A DNA stretch of 64,000 nt. It comes from Rhizobium sp. 16-488-2b (lineage in GTDB: Bacteria > Pseudomonadota > Alphaproteobacteria > Rhizobiales > Rhizobiaceae). The translations under genes were made by a program, and so were the position numbers. The stretch lies in the NCBI RefSeq assembly GCF_017741815.1, contig NZ_JAGHMF010000026.1, positions 121,769 through 185,768 on the forward strand. The letters are read 5' to 3'. Below the pieces are notes generated by a model that was given only the letters and a program-made list of their open reading frames with translations, made no database searches and was not told the DNA's origin. Below, in pieces: positions 16,578-25,064 of the stretch. Position 1 is the stretch's first letter; each line of letters begins with the position of its first letter.

Positions 16578-17360
16578 TTATTCGTTTTCGCCGGCAACCA
16601 GCGTCTTGCATCCAAGATCGCGGTAGCGCGCCAGCATCTGAGGATCGGCATCGCGCTCAACCACGAGGCAGCCGCAATCGGCGGCCGAGAGCACGCCATG
16701 CGGCGCGGCCGTGCCGAACTTGTCGGAGGTGACGGCGACAAGTACCTGCCGGCTCTTGGTCGCGACGAAGCGCTTGAACTCCGCATCCTCGAAACCGAAG
16801 ACGGTGACGCCGGCCGCGATATCGACGCCGCAGGCGCCGAGAATGCAGAGGTCGGGCGACAGCGGCTCCATGTCGCGCATCGCCTTTGCCCCCAGCGCGC
16901 CGCCCACCTGCCGGTCGATCAATCCGCCGATCAGGATGACGTTGACGAGCGGCTTGTCGATCAGCGCCGCGGCGATCGACGGCGCATTGGTCACCGCCGT
17001 CAGCGGCAGATCCATCGGCAATGCCATGGCTATCGCCAGGTTCGTGCTGCCCGCATCGAAGAACACGGTCATATCGGCCGCGATCTGCGAAACGGCGGCC
17101 GCCGCCAGCGCCTGCTTGCGGTCGCGCGCGATGCCAGCGCGGTGATTGAGGCTGCCGCCGGCAGGCGAAACCGGCAGCGCGCCGCCATAGACCCGCTCGC
17201 AGAGCCCCGCCGCCGCCATCTCGCGCAGGTCGCGGCGCACCGTATCCTCGGAGACACCGAATTCCGCCGCGAGCTCGGCGGCAAGCACGCGCCCATGGGT
17301 CTGCAGCTTGCGCGAAATGACGCTCTTGCGCTCCTGCAGCAGAAGTTCGTTCGTGTTCAT
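16578..17360 (-). CDS. DeoR/GlpR-family transcriptional regulator
   Basis: The 260-aa protein has the DeoR winged helix at residues 6-60 (ELAAEFGVSEDTVRRDLREM) and a C-terminal ISOCOT sugar-phosphate sensor domain (FFDAGSTNLAIA about residue 92, LIGGLIDRQVGGALG about 140, GACGVD about 175). Such regulators respond to phosphorylated sugars and often control adjacent transport genes, here the MFS carrier downstream. A 240-base spacer separates it from the divergent cystine-type transporter operon. Confidence 0.9.
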   Translation of the reverse strand: MNTNELLLQERKSVISRKLQTHGRVLAAELAAEFGVSEDTVRRDLREMAAAGLCERVYGGALPVSPAGGSLNHRAGIARDRKQALAAAAVSQIAADMTVFFDAGSTNLAIAMALPMDLPLTAVTNAPSIAAALIDKPLVNVILIGGLIDRQVGGALGAKAMRDMEPLSPDLCILGACGVDIAAGVTVFGFEDAEFKRFVATKSRQVLVAVTSDKFGTAAPHGVLSAADCGCLVVERDADPQMLARYRDLGCKTLVAGENE

Positions 17361-17600
17361 GCCGGATTTAGCCTGACCAATCTCAAATCGATTGAATCAT
17401 GCATAAACCGATACAAACGTGCAAACAAGCGGGAGCAAACAAATCATCGCCTCACATTGTGAAACACTGAACACCAAAACCGTGATAAATGAGAAAAATA
17501 TTCGCAATTGCCGATTTTCTTCGCAGTTTTTGACGCATCGCGGCATCGGCTTTTCTGCGATTTTTCAGCCATCGAACACACTGGTGAATTGGACAGACAC

Positions 17601-18374
17601 ATGAACCTCCTGAAGACCCTCGCCACCGCAGCCCTGATCCAGGCCGCCGCCCTGATGCCGGCACTGGCCGGCGAAAACCTCGCCGCCATCAAGCAGGCGG
17701 GCGTGCTGAAGATCGGCACCGAAGGCACCTACGCCCCGTTCACTTTCCATGATGCCAGCGGCAAGCTTGTCGGCTTCGACGTCGAGATCGGCGAAGCAGT
17801 CGCCACCAAGCTCGGCGTCAAGGCCGAGTTCGTCGAAGGCAAGTGGGACGGCCTGATCGCCGGCATCGACGCCAAGCGCTACGACACCGTCATCAACCAG
17901 GTCGGCATCACCGATGCACGCAAGCAAAAGTATGACTTCTCCGAGCCCTACATCGCCTCCAAGGCCGTGCTCATCGTTCGCGACGGCGACGACAGCATCA
18001 AGACCTTCGCTGATCTCAAGGGCAAGAAGTCGGCGCAGTCACTGACCAGCAACTTCGGCAAGCTCGCCGAACAGTCCGGCGCCGAACTCGTCGGCACCGA
18101 CGGCTTCGACCAGTCGATCCAGCTGGTGCTCACCAAGCGCGCCGACGCCACCATCAACGACAGCCTGTCCTTCCTCGATTTCAAGAAGCACAAGCCCGAC
18201 GCCCCGGTAAAGATCGCCGCGCAGGAAGAAAATGCCGACCACTCCGGCATCATCATCCGCAAGGGCGAACCGGAACTGCTGGAAGCGATCAACAAGGCGC
18301 TCGTCGATATCAAGGCCGACGGCACCTACAAGACGATCTCCGACAAGTATTTCGGCCAGGACGTCTCGAAGTAA
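17601..18374 (+). CDS. Cystine/amino-acid ABC transporter, periplasmic binding protein
   Basis: The 257-aa protein has a signal peptide (residues 1-23, ending ALMPALAGEN) followed by an SBP_bac_3 fold. LKIGTEGTYAPFTFHDASG, GFDVEIGEAVA, KWDGLIAGIDAKRYD and NQVGITDARKQKYDFSEPY are the marks of the FliY/TcyJ cystine-binding group. It delivers substrate to the permease and ATPase encoded downstream. The start at 17601 is set by the signal peptide. An intrinsic terminator or attenuator follows within 35 bases, so the binding protein is probably made in excess over the membrane parts. Confidence 0.9.
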   Translation: MNLLKTLATAALIQAAALMPALAGENLAAIKQAGVLKIGTEGTYAPFTFHDASGKLVGFDVEIGEAVATKLGVKAEFVEGKWDGLIAGIDAKRYDTVINQVGITDARKQKYDFSEPYIASKAVLIVRDGDDSIKTFADLKGKKSAQSLTSNFGKLAEQSGAELVGTDGFDQSIQLVLTKRADATINDSLSFLDFKKHKPDAPVKIAAQEENADHSGIIIRKGEPELLEAINKALVDIKADGTYKTISDKYFGQDVSK

Positions 18375-18396
18375 GTCTGAAGCACAGCGCAGATAT

Positions 18397-18541
18397 CCTC
18401 CCAACCCCTCCCCGCAAGGCGGAGGGGCTTTTTATTGGGCGCTTTCCGACTAAATCCGACATGAGCGCCAATGCGTACGTTCTGCACGCATAGTGCCACC
18501 TCTTAGCCCCTCCCCCTTGTGGGGAGGGGTTGGGGAGGGGT
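18397..18541. repeat. Inverted pair of a GC-rich hairpin repeat between binding-protein and permease genes
   Basis: Copy 1 (18397-18429) and the reverse complement of copy 2 (18505-18541) share the core AACCCCTCCCC, then CAAGG and GGAGGGGCT with two mismatches. Each copy is itself a hairpin (CCCCTCC/GGAGGGG in copy 1; CCCCTCCCC 18507-18515 / GGGGAGGGG 18521-18529 in copy 2). About 75 bases lie between them. The pair could form a long stem in the mRNA. Confidence 0.7.
18405..18433 (+). terminator. Attenuating terminator after the binding-protein gene
   Basis: CCCCTCC (18405-18411) and GGAGGGG (18421-18427) form a stem followed by CTTTTTATT. It is the first copy of the repeat pair and lies 31 bases beyond the binding-protein stop. 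Confidence 0.75.
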
Positions 18542-18583
18542 ATTCCACGTAAAAACCTATAAACCCCGCGAAAGGGAACGCCC

Positions 18584-19264
18584 GTGCCGCACTGGCTTCA
18601 ATTGATGGCGGATTCGCTCGTGCCCCTGTTGTGGGCCGGGCTGGTCTTCACCATTCCGCTGACATTGCTGTCCTTCACCTTCGGGCTCGTACTCGGCCTG
18701 ATCACCGCGATCGCCCGGCTCTTTGGCGCAGCCCCCTTCGTGGCGATCGCCCGCTTCTACGTCTGGGTGATCCGCGGCACGCCGCTTCTGGTACAGCTCT
18801 TCGTCATCTTCTACGGCCTGCCCAGCATCGGCATCCTGCTCGACGCCTTCCCGGCAGCCCTGATCGGCTTCACGCTCAACATCGGCGCCTACAGCTCCGA
18901 GATCATCCGCGCCGTCATCTCCTCCGTGCCCAAGGGCCAGTGGGAGGCCGCCTATTCGATCGGCATGAGCTGGCGCCAGGCGATGAGCCGGACGATCCTG
19001 CCGCAGGCCGGTCGCGTTGCCGTGCCGCCGCTGTCGAACACCTTCATTTCGCTGGTCAAGGATACGTCGCTCGCCGCCGCCATCACCGTGCCGGAGCTCT
19101 TCCAGGCCGCCCAGCGCATCGTCGCCACCACCTATGAACCGCTGATCCTCTATATAGAGGCAGCCCTCATCTATCTCGCCCTGAGCTCCGTTCTCTCGGC
19201 CCTGCAGGTCAGGCTGGAGCGCCGCTTCGCCCGCTATGGCGGCATGCTGGAGGCAAACGCATGA
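18584..19264 (+). CDS. Cystine/amino-acid ABC transporter permease
   Basis: The 226-aa integral membrane protein has five hydrophobic segments and the polar amino-acid permease (HisMQ) signature. RGTPLLVQLFVIFYGLP (about residue 64) and the EAA loop EAAYSIGMSWRQAMSRTILPQA (about 125-146; Glu-Ala-Ala with distal Gly) mark it. GTG 18584 is taken as start because GAAAGGGA precedes it; ATG 18605 is an alternative. Its stop overlaps the ATPase start by four bases. Confidence 0.9.
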   Translation: MPHWLQLMADSLVPLLWAGLVFTIPLTLLSFTFGLVLGLITAIARLFGAAPFVAIARFYVWVIRGTPLLVQLFVIFYGLPSIGILLDAFPAALIGFTLNIGAYSSEIIRAVISSVPKGQWEAAYSIGMSWRQAMSRTILPQAGRVAVPPLSNTFISLVKDTSLAAAITVPELFQAAQRIVATTYEPLILYIEAALIYLALSSVLSALQVRLERRFARYGGMLEANA

Positions 19265-20022
19265 TTGAGCTCTCGAATATTGAAAAGCGCTTCGGCGACG
19301 CCGTTATCCTGAAGGACATCAGCATCCGCATTCCCGAAGGCAGCGTTACCGCGCTCGTCGGCCCCTCGGGCGGCGGCAAGAGCACGCTCCTGCGCTGCAT
19401 CAACCTCCTGGAGATCCCGACCGCAGGCACCATCCGCCTCGGCGAGGAAACCCTGACCTTCAAGCCCGGCCAGAAGACCAGCTGGCAGGCGATCCAGAAG
19501 ATCCGCCGTCAGACCGGCATGGTTTTCCAGAATTTCCAGCTCTTCCCGCACCAGACGGCGATCGAAAACGTCATGGAAAGCCTGGTGACCGTGCTGAAAT
19601 GGCCGAAGGAAAAGGCCCGCAACCGCGCCATGGAACTCCTGACCAAGGTCGGCATGGCCCACAAGGCCGATGCCTGGCCCTCGACGCTGTCGGGCGGCCA
19701 GCAGCAGCGCGTGGCGATCGCCCGCGCGCTGGCCCCTTCGCCCCGCGTCCTTCTCTGCGACGAGCCGACATCGGCGCTCGACCCGGAACTCTCCGCCGAA
19801 GTCGTCGACGTCCTCGGCCGCCTCGCCAGCGAGGGCACGACCATGGTCATGGCGACCCACGACCTGAGGCTCGCCTCGAAGATCGCCAACGACGTCGTCT
19901 TCCTGGAAGCGGGCAGCGTGGTCGAGACCGGCAGCGCGAAGAACATCTTCACCGCCCCGGAACGCGAACGCACCAAGCGCTTCATCTCGACGATCAACGC
20001 CGCGCATACCTACGATATTTGA
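19261..20022 (+). CDS. Cystine/amino-acid ABC transporter ATP-binding protein
   Basis: The 253-aa ATPase has Walker A GPSGGGKST (residues 36-44), the Q loop FQNFQLFPH, signature LSGGQQQRVAIARAL (about 145), Walker B VLLCDEPTSALDPE and the switch His in ATHDLRLA. It is a PAAT-type subunit as usual for cystine and polar amino-acid importers. Translation is coupled to the permease by an ATGA overlap. The next 386 bases carry repeats and no gene. Confidence 0.92.
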   Translation: MIELSNIEKRFGDAVILKDISIRIPEGSVTALVGPSGGGKSTLLRCINLLEIPTAGTIRLGEETLTFKPGQKTSWQAIQKIRRQTGMVFQNFQLFPHQTAIENVMESLVTVLKWPKEKARNRAMELLTKVGMAHKADAWPSTLSGGQQQRVAIARALAPSPRVLLCDEPTSALDPELSAEVVDVLGRLASEGTTMVMATHDLRLASKIANDVVFLEAGSVVETGSAKNIFTAPERERTKRFISTINAAHTYDI

Positions 20023-20408
20023 GGGATAATTACGAGATCACGGGGCAAAGTCAGGATTACGGCGGAGCGGATGGCCGCAGCCGCAACTCATTGAAACGCG
20101 AGTCAAAAACCCGCTCGGCGTCATCCTCGGGCTTGTCCCGAGGATCTAAGCACGCCTCCCGGAGTTCAACGGTGCGGACATTCGCGACGGATCAGCACGC
20201 GCCGTCGAGTCGACAAAAACACGCGCCAAGTGTCCATGCACGTCAAGCAAGTTGGACCGTTGGCAGATCCTCGGGACGAGCCCGAGGATGACGGCAGAGT
20301 AAGTGGCCGCGTCCGTAACCTATTGAAACGACACGGTACGCCGCCAAGAACGCCACACAGCGGATAGCCCGACCGGGCGCCGCATGACACGACGCCCGCC
20401 AGCATCAC
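20023..20408. repeat. Gene-free spacer with inverted hairpins and a direct repeat
   Basis: This 386-base spacer holds two 28-base hairpin units in inverted orientation (20120-20147 and 20265-20292) that match at 27 of 28 positions after reverse complementing; each contains ATCCTCGGG/CCCGAGGAT. A 45-base imperfect direct repeat (20054-20098 and 20286-20330, 34 of 45 identical) ends in ATTGAAACG in both copies. I see no ORF or tRNA. It looks like remnants of a dispersed rhizobial intergenic repeat, and one hairpin may end the convergent transcripts. Confidence 0.75.
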
Positions 20409-23400
20409 TTACCCTGCATAAGTGACCAGCAGGTCCTTGGCATCGATCTGGTCGCCGGCCTTGACGAGAACTTCGGCGATCGTGCCGTCCTTCTCGGCGT
20501 GGATCGCCGTTTCCATCTTCATGGCTTCGATCGACACCAGCACGTCACCGGCGCTGACCGTCTGGCCGGCCGAGACGAAGGCGCGGGAGATTACGCCAGG
20601 CATCGGCGCGCCGACATGGGCCGCATTGCCCGGCTCAGCCTTGCGGCGGGCAGCAGCTCCGGTGGCACCATGGGCGCGATCCGGAACCTTGATGCGGCGC
20701 GGCTGGCCGTTGAGCTCGAAGAACACGGTGACCATGCCCTGGCTGTCGGTGCCGCTCATCGCCTGGTTGACGATGACGAGCGTCTTGCCCTTCTCGATAT
20801 CGGCAAACAGCTCCTCGCCGTCGCCAAGACCGTAGAAATAGGCAGGCGTCGGCAGAACCGAGACCGGGCCGTAGGTGTCGGATGCCAGAGCGAAGTCGGT
20901 GAAGACCTTCGGATACATGAGATAAGAGGCAAACTCGAAGTCGTTGACCTCGCGCTCCAGCTTGGTTTCGATCGTCTTGCGTTCGGCATCGAGATCAGCA
21001 TCCTCAAGCAGCGAGCCGGGACGCACCGTATAGGGCGCATCGCCCTTCAGCGCCTTCTTCTGCAGCGCTGCCGGCCAGCCAGACGGCGGCTGACCGAGAT
21101 CGCCCTTCAGCATCGAGACGACGGATTCAGGGAAGGACACTTCCTTGTCTACGCTGACGACGTCGGCGACGCTCAGATCTTGGCTCACCATCATCAGCGC
21201 CATGTCGCCGACCACCTTGGAGGACGGCGTCACCTTGACGATATCGCCGAACATCTGGTTGGCGTCGGCATAGGCCTGCGCCACCTGATGCCAGCGGGTC
21301 TCGAGGCCGAGCGAGCGGGCCTGTTCCTTGAGATTGGTGAACTGGCCGCCCGGCATTTCGTGCAAGTAGACTTCCGACGCCGGTCCCTTGAGATCGCTCT
21401 CGAAGGCCGCGTACTGGTGGCGCACCGCTTCCCAGTAGAACGAGATGCGGCGGATCCATTCCGGATCGAGACCCGGATCGCGCTCCGAACCACGCAGCGC
21501 TTCGACGATCGAGCCCAAGCACGGCTGCGAGGTGTTGCCCGACAGCGCGTCCATGGCCGCATCGACGGCATCGACGCCGGCGTCGACGGCAGCCAGAACG
21601 GTCGCGGCCGCAATGCCCGAGGTGTCGTGCGTATGGAAGTGGATCGGCAGCGAGGTTGCCTCGCGCAGCGCCTTGAACAGCACCTTGGCAGCGGCCGGCT
21701 TCAACAGGCCCGCCATATCCTTCAGCGCGATGATATGCGCGCCGGCCTTTTCCAGCTGAACGGCGAGATCGGTGTAGTACTTCAGATCATACTTCGGACG
21801 TGCCGAGTTCAGGATATCGCCGGTATAGCAGATCGCAGCTTCGCAAAGCTTGTTCTCTTCCGCCACCGCATCCATCGACACGCGCATGTTCTCGACCCAG
21901 TTCAGGCAGTCGAAGACGCGGAATAGATCGATACCGCCGGCCGCAGCCTGGCGGACGAAGTATTTGACGACGTTATCAGGGTAGTTCTTGTAACCGACGC
22001 CGTTGGCGCCGCGCAGCAGCATCTGCAGCAGGAGGTTCGGTGCCGCCTCGCGCACCTGAGACAGGCGCTCCCACGGATCTTCCGTCAGGAAGCGCATGGA
22101 GACGTCGAAGGTGGCGCCGCCCCAGCACTCCAGCGAGAGCAGGTTCGGCAGTGCATGCGCATAGGTGCCGGCGATACGGGCGATGTCGTAGGTGCGCATG
22201 CGGGTCGCGAGCAGCGACTGATGGCCGTCGCGCATCGTCGTGTCGGTCATCAGCACGCGCTTTTCGTTGCGCATCCATTCGCCGAACTTCTTCGGACCAA
22301 GCGTGTCGAGCAGCTGCTTGGTGCCGTCCTTGATCGTCGTGCCGTTGGTGTAGGGCACGACGGGCTCGGCGGCATCCGCCGTCGGGCGCGGCCTATCCTT
22401 GGCCTCGGGGTGACCGTTGACGGTGACGTCGGCCAGATAGGTGAGCAGCTTCGTCGCGCGGTCCTGGCGCTTGACCTGCTGGAACAGCTCCGGCGTCGTG
22501 TCGATGAAGCGGGTAGTGTAGCTGTTATCCTTGAACTTCGGATGCGTGATGATCGCTTCCAGGAAGGTCAGGTTGGTGGCGACGCCGCGGATACGGAATT
22601 CGCGCAGCGCGCGGTCCATGCGCGAGATCGCTTCCGACGGGCTCGGCGCCCAGGCCGTGACCTTAACCAAGAGCGGATCGTAATAGCGGGTGATGATGGC
22701 GCCCGAATAGGACGTGCCGCCATCGAGACGAATGCCAAAGCCGGATGCCGAACGATAGGCGGTGATACGGCCGTAATCCGGGATGAAGTTGTGTTCCGGA
22801 TCCTCGGTGGTGATGCGGCACTGCAGGGCATGGCCGTTGAGCTTGATATCGGCCTGTGCGGGCACGCCCGATTCCGGCGTGCCGATCGCGAAGCCGTCGA
22901 GGATGTGGATCTGCGCCTTGACGATATCGATGCCGGTGACGACTTCGGTCACCGTGTGTTCGACCTGGATGCGCGGATTGACTTCGATGAAGTAGAATTT
23001 GCCGGTATCGGCATCCATCAGATACTCGACGGTGCCGGCGCCGACATAGCCAGTGGCGCCCGCGATCTTCAGCGAATAGGCGGCCAGTTCCTGGCGCTGC
23101 GCTTCACTCAAATAAGGGGCTGGCGCGCGCTCTACGACCTTCTGGTTACGGCGCTGGATCGAGCAGTCGCGCTCGAAGAGATGCACGACATTGCCATGCG
23201 TATCGCCAAGGATCTGGCTTTCGACGTGACGGGCGCGCTCGACGAGCTTTTCGAGATAGACCTCATCCTTGCCGAAGGCGGCCATCGCCTCACGCTTGGC
23301 TTCGGTCACCTCGCGGGCAAGGTCCTTCGGATCGCGAATGGCGCGCATGCCGCGACCGCCACCGCCCCAGGATGCCTTAAGCATGACGGGATAGCCGATC

Positions 23401-23873
23401 TCGTCAGCCATCTTGGCAACAACGGCCATATCGTCAGGCAGTGGATCGGTGGCCGGAACGACGGGAACGCCGACCGAGATCGCGAGATTGCGGGCCGCCA
23501 CCTTGTTGCCGAGCTGGCGCATCGTATCGCCGGTCGGGCCGATGAAGATGATGCCGGCCTTGTTACAGGCATCGACGAATTCGGGGCTCTCGGACAACAG
23601 GCCGTAGCCCGGATGGATCGCATCCGCTCCGGAGAGCTTGGCGACACGGATGACTTCGTCGATCGAAAGATAGCTCTCGATCGGGCCGAGGTCGCGCGCA
23701 AGATGCGGGCCGCGGCCGACCTGGTAACTCTCGTCCGCCTTGAAGCGATGCAGCGCCAGTTTGTCTTCCTCAGCCCATATCGCGACCGTTTTTATCCCGA
23801 GCTCGTTGGCAGCGCGAAACACGCGGATGGCAATTTCGGAACGGTTGGCGACAAGGATCTTGGAAATGGGCAA
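20409..23873 (-). CDS. pyc: Pyruvate carboxylase
   Basis: The 1154-aa biotin enzyme converts pyruvate to oxaloacetate. Domains in order: biotin carboxylase (residues 1-450; ATP-grasp SWGGGGRGMR, EVNPRIQVEHTVTE), carboxyltransferase (about 540-800; TTMRDGHQSLLATRMRT, HFHTHDTSGIAAATV) with the PYC-type tetramerisation/allosteric segment, and a biotinyl domain with EAMKMETAI near residue 1119. TTG 23873 is preferred as start because GAGGAG lies seven bases upstream and it gives the length of the R. etli enzyme, starting at PISKILVANRS; GTG 23888 is an alternative. The gene is monocistronic next to expR, both on the minus strand. Confidence 0.97.
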   Translation of the reverse strand: MPISKILVANRSEIAIRVFRAANELGIKTVAIWAEEDKLALHRFKADESYQVGRGPHLARDLGPIESYLSIDEVIRVAKLSGADAIHPGYGLLSESPEFVDACNKAGIIFIGPTGDTMRQLGNKVAARNLAISVGVPVVPATDPLPDDMAVVAKMADEIGYPVMLKASWGGGGRGMRAIRDPKDLAREVTEAKREAMAAFGKDEVYLEKLVERARHVESQILGDTHGNVVHLFERDCSIQRRNQKVVERAPAPYLSEAQRQELAAYSLKIAGATGYVGAGTVEYLMDADTGKFYFIEVNPRIQVEHTVTEVVTGIDIVKAQIHILDGFAIGTPESGVPAQADIKLNGHALQCRITTEDPEHNFIPDYGRITAYRSASGFGIRLDGGTSYSGAIITRYYDPLLVKVTAWAPSPSEAISRMDRALREFRIRGVATNLTFLEAIITHPKFKDNSYTTRFIDTTPELFQQVKRQDRATKLLTYLADVTVNGHPEAKDRPRPTADAAEPVVPYTNGTTIKDGTKQLLDTLGPKKFGEWMRNEKRVLMTDTTMRDGHQSLLATRMRTYDIARIAGTYAHALPNLLSLECWGGATFDVSMRFLTEDPWERLSQVREAAPNLLLQMLLRGANGVGYKNYPDNVVKYFVRQAAAGGIDLFRVFDCLNWVENMRVSMDAVAEENKLCEAAICYTGDILNSARPKYDLKYYTDLAVQLEKAGAHIIALKDMAGLLKPAAAKVLFKALREATSLPIHFHTHDTSGIAAATVLAAVDAGVDAVDAAMDALSGNTSQPCLGSIVEALRGSERDPGLDPEWIRRISFYWEAVRHQYAAFESDLKGPASEVYLHEMPGGQFTNLKEQARSLGLETRWHQVAQAYADANQMFGDIVKVTPSSKVVGDMALMMVSQDLSVADVVSVDKEVSFPESVVSMLKGDLGQPPSGWPAALQKKALKGDAPYTVRPGSLLEDADLDAERKTIETKLEREVNDFEFASYLMYPKVFTDFALASDTYGPVSVLPTPAYFYGLGDGEELFADIEKGKTLVIVNQAMSGTDSQGMVTVFFELNGQPRRIKVPDRAHGATGAAARRKAEPGNAAHVGAPMPGVISRAFVSAGQTVSAGDVLVSIEAMKMETAIHAEKDGTIAEVLVKAGDQIDAKDLLVTYAG

Positions 23874-23992
23874 ATGCAGTCTCCTCACGGCATAAAAACG
23901 GGCAATGCTGCACCCGCGAAAGGAGTCTTAACCCGCTGTCACGGAAAGTTCAATTTCCCACGACGACGCAAGATCGAATTTCTCTAAACTAG

Positions 23993-24736
23993 CTAGCTAA
24001 TGAGCCCGTGGCGGAAAGCAACAGCCACGGCATGCTGGCGGTTCTTTGCCTTCAGCTTGTCCTGCAGACCGTTCATATACCAGTCGACGGTATGGTTGGA
24101 GATCTGCAACAGCTTGCCGATCTCGACCGACGTCAGTCCTTCCGCGAGATACTGAAGGATTTCCATTTCGCGCCGCGTAAGCCTTGTGTCGGCACCCGAC
24201 AGATCGTCCGACACCGAACCGTCTTCGCCGCGCAGTTCGAGCAGGCGCCAGAATGCCCGCTTGGCGATCGCATCGAACAGCGTGATCTCGAGCGGAGACA
24301 AATCGACAGGTTTGCCGCCGACACTCAGATAGCCGAGCACACCGCTTCTCCCATGGATCGGAAACATGTAGCCGTCCTTCAGGCCATAGCCCCAGGCAGC
24401 GGACATCACCTGTTCCATCCGCCGATAGTGCGGATCCTTGCGGAATGCCGCGAGACTATCTTTCCAGCGAAACGGCTGTTGCGCGAAGGCGAGATAACGG
24501 ATTGTCGGATCGTTCAGCATATATTTCTTGCCGACGTAGATCTGCGGCCATCCCTCGGGCCATTCGCCGGCGAGCGCCGCCCCTGTCAGGTCCTCGCTGT
24601 GTTTGGGGTAGCGAAGCAACCCATGAAACTCGAAGCCATAAGACAGGACGACATGCTTCAACTCATCGACCACCGCTTCCGGTTTCCGGCACTCTTCAAG
24701 AACGACAAGTAATTGAATTAATGAATGAATATTCAC
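23993..24736 (-). CDS. expR: LuxR-type quorum-sensing regulator, ExpR-like solo
   Basis: The 247-aa protein has an N-terminal autoinducer-binding domain (residues 15-165) with the conserved acyl-homoserine-lactone pocket residues recognisable in WPQIYVGKKYMLNDPTIRY and FRWKD. The C-terminal LuxR HTH is at about 180-240 (LTRREMEILQYLAEGLTSVE, then NHTVDWYMNGLQDKLKAKNR). Its position between pyc and ndvA is the one I recall for S. meliloti expR, which controls exopolysaccharide and motility genes. No luxI-type synthase is in the window, so it is a solo receptor for signals made elsewhere. Confidence 0.85.
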   Translation of the reverse strand: MNIHSLIQLLVVLEECRKPEAVVDELKHVVLSYGFEFHGLLRYPKHSEDLTGAALAGEWPEGWPQIYVGKKYMLNDPTIRYLAFAQQPFRWKDSLAAFRKDPHYRRMEQVMSAAWGYGLKDGYMFPIHGRSGVLGYLSVGGKPVDLSPLEITLFDAIAKRAFWRLLELRGEDGSVSDDLSGADTRLTRREMEILQYLAEGLTSVEIGKLLQISNHTVDWYMNGLQDKLKAKNRQHAVAVAFRHGLIS

Positions 24737-25064
24737 TAAAATGCCCCCATCCCATCACAGGCTTTTAAGTGAAGCCGCTGCGACAGGATTTGCCCCGATA
24801 GCGAACGGTTATCGATGCAATTGAAATTAGAGTTCAGAATATCGTTTATGGTTGTGCCAGTTTGACGCGACAACGCAAGGGTTAAATGCCGCCCCTTTTC
24901 ATTTCACTAAGAAATTTTACCACATCTGGCAGTCGCTCATGAAAGCGGGCATCGGCGCGACGGCGAAATTCCAACAATGAATGCCTTGTTAATCGCCAGT
25001 TCAGATAGGTTTTTGTAGCATCGCAACATCCGCTATTTCGCAGATGCACAAAGAGGAATTCGCC
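24737..25064. other. Divergent spacer between expR and ndvA, no gene
   Basis: The 328-base AT-richer spacer separates divergent expR and ndvA and must hold both promoters. Only ORFs shorter than 25 codons are present. No convincing -35/-10 pair or operator palindrome could be assigned by eye. Confidence 0.6.

Noticed and set aside
15327..17462. 711-aa ORF on the plus strand across the MFS and DeoR genes
   Set aside because: It runs antisense to two well-supported genes and reads as low-complexity Arg/His/Gln sequence.
22155..23987. 610-aa ORF on the plus strand antisense to pyc
   Set aside because: It is a shadow frame of a highly conserved pyruvate carboxylase.
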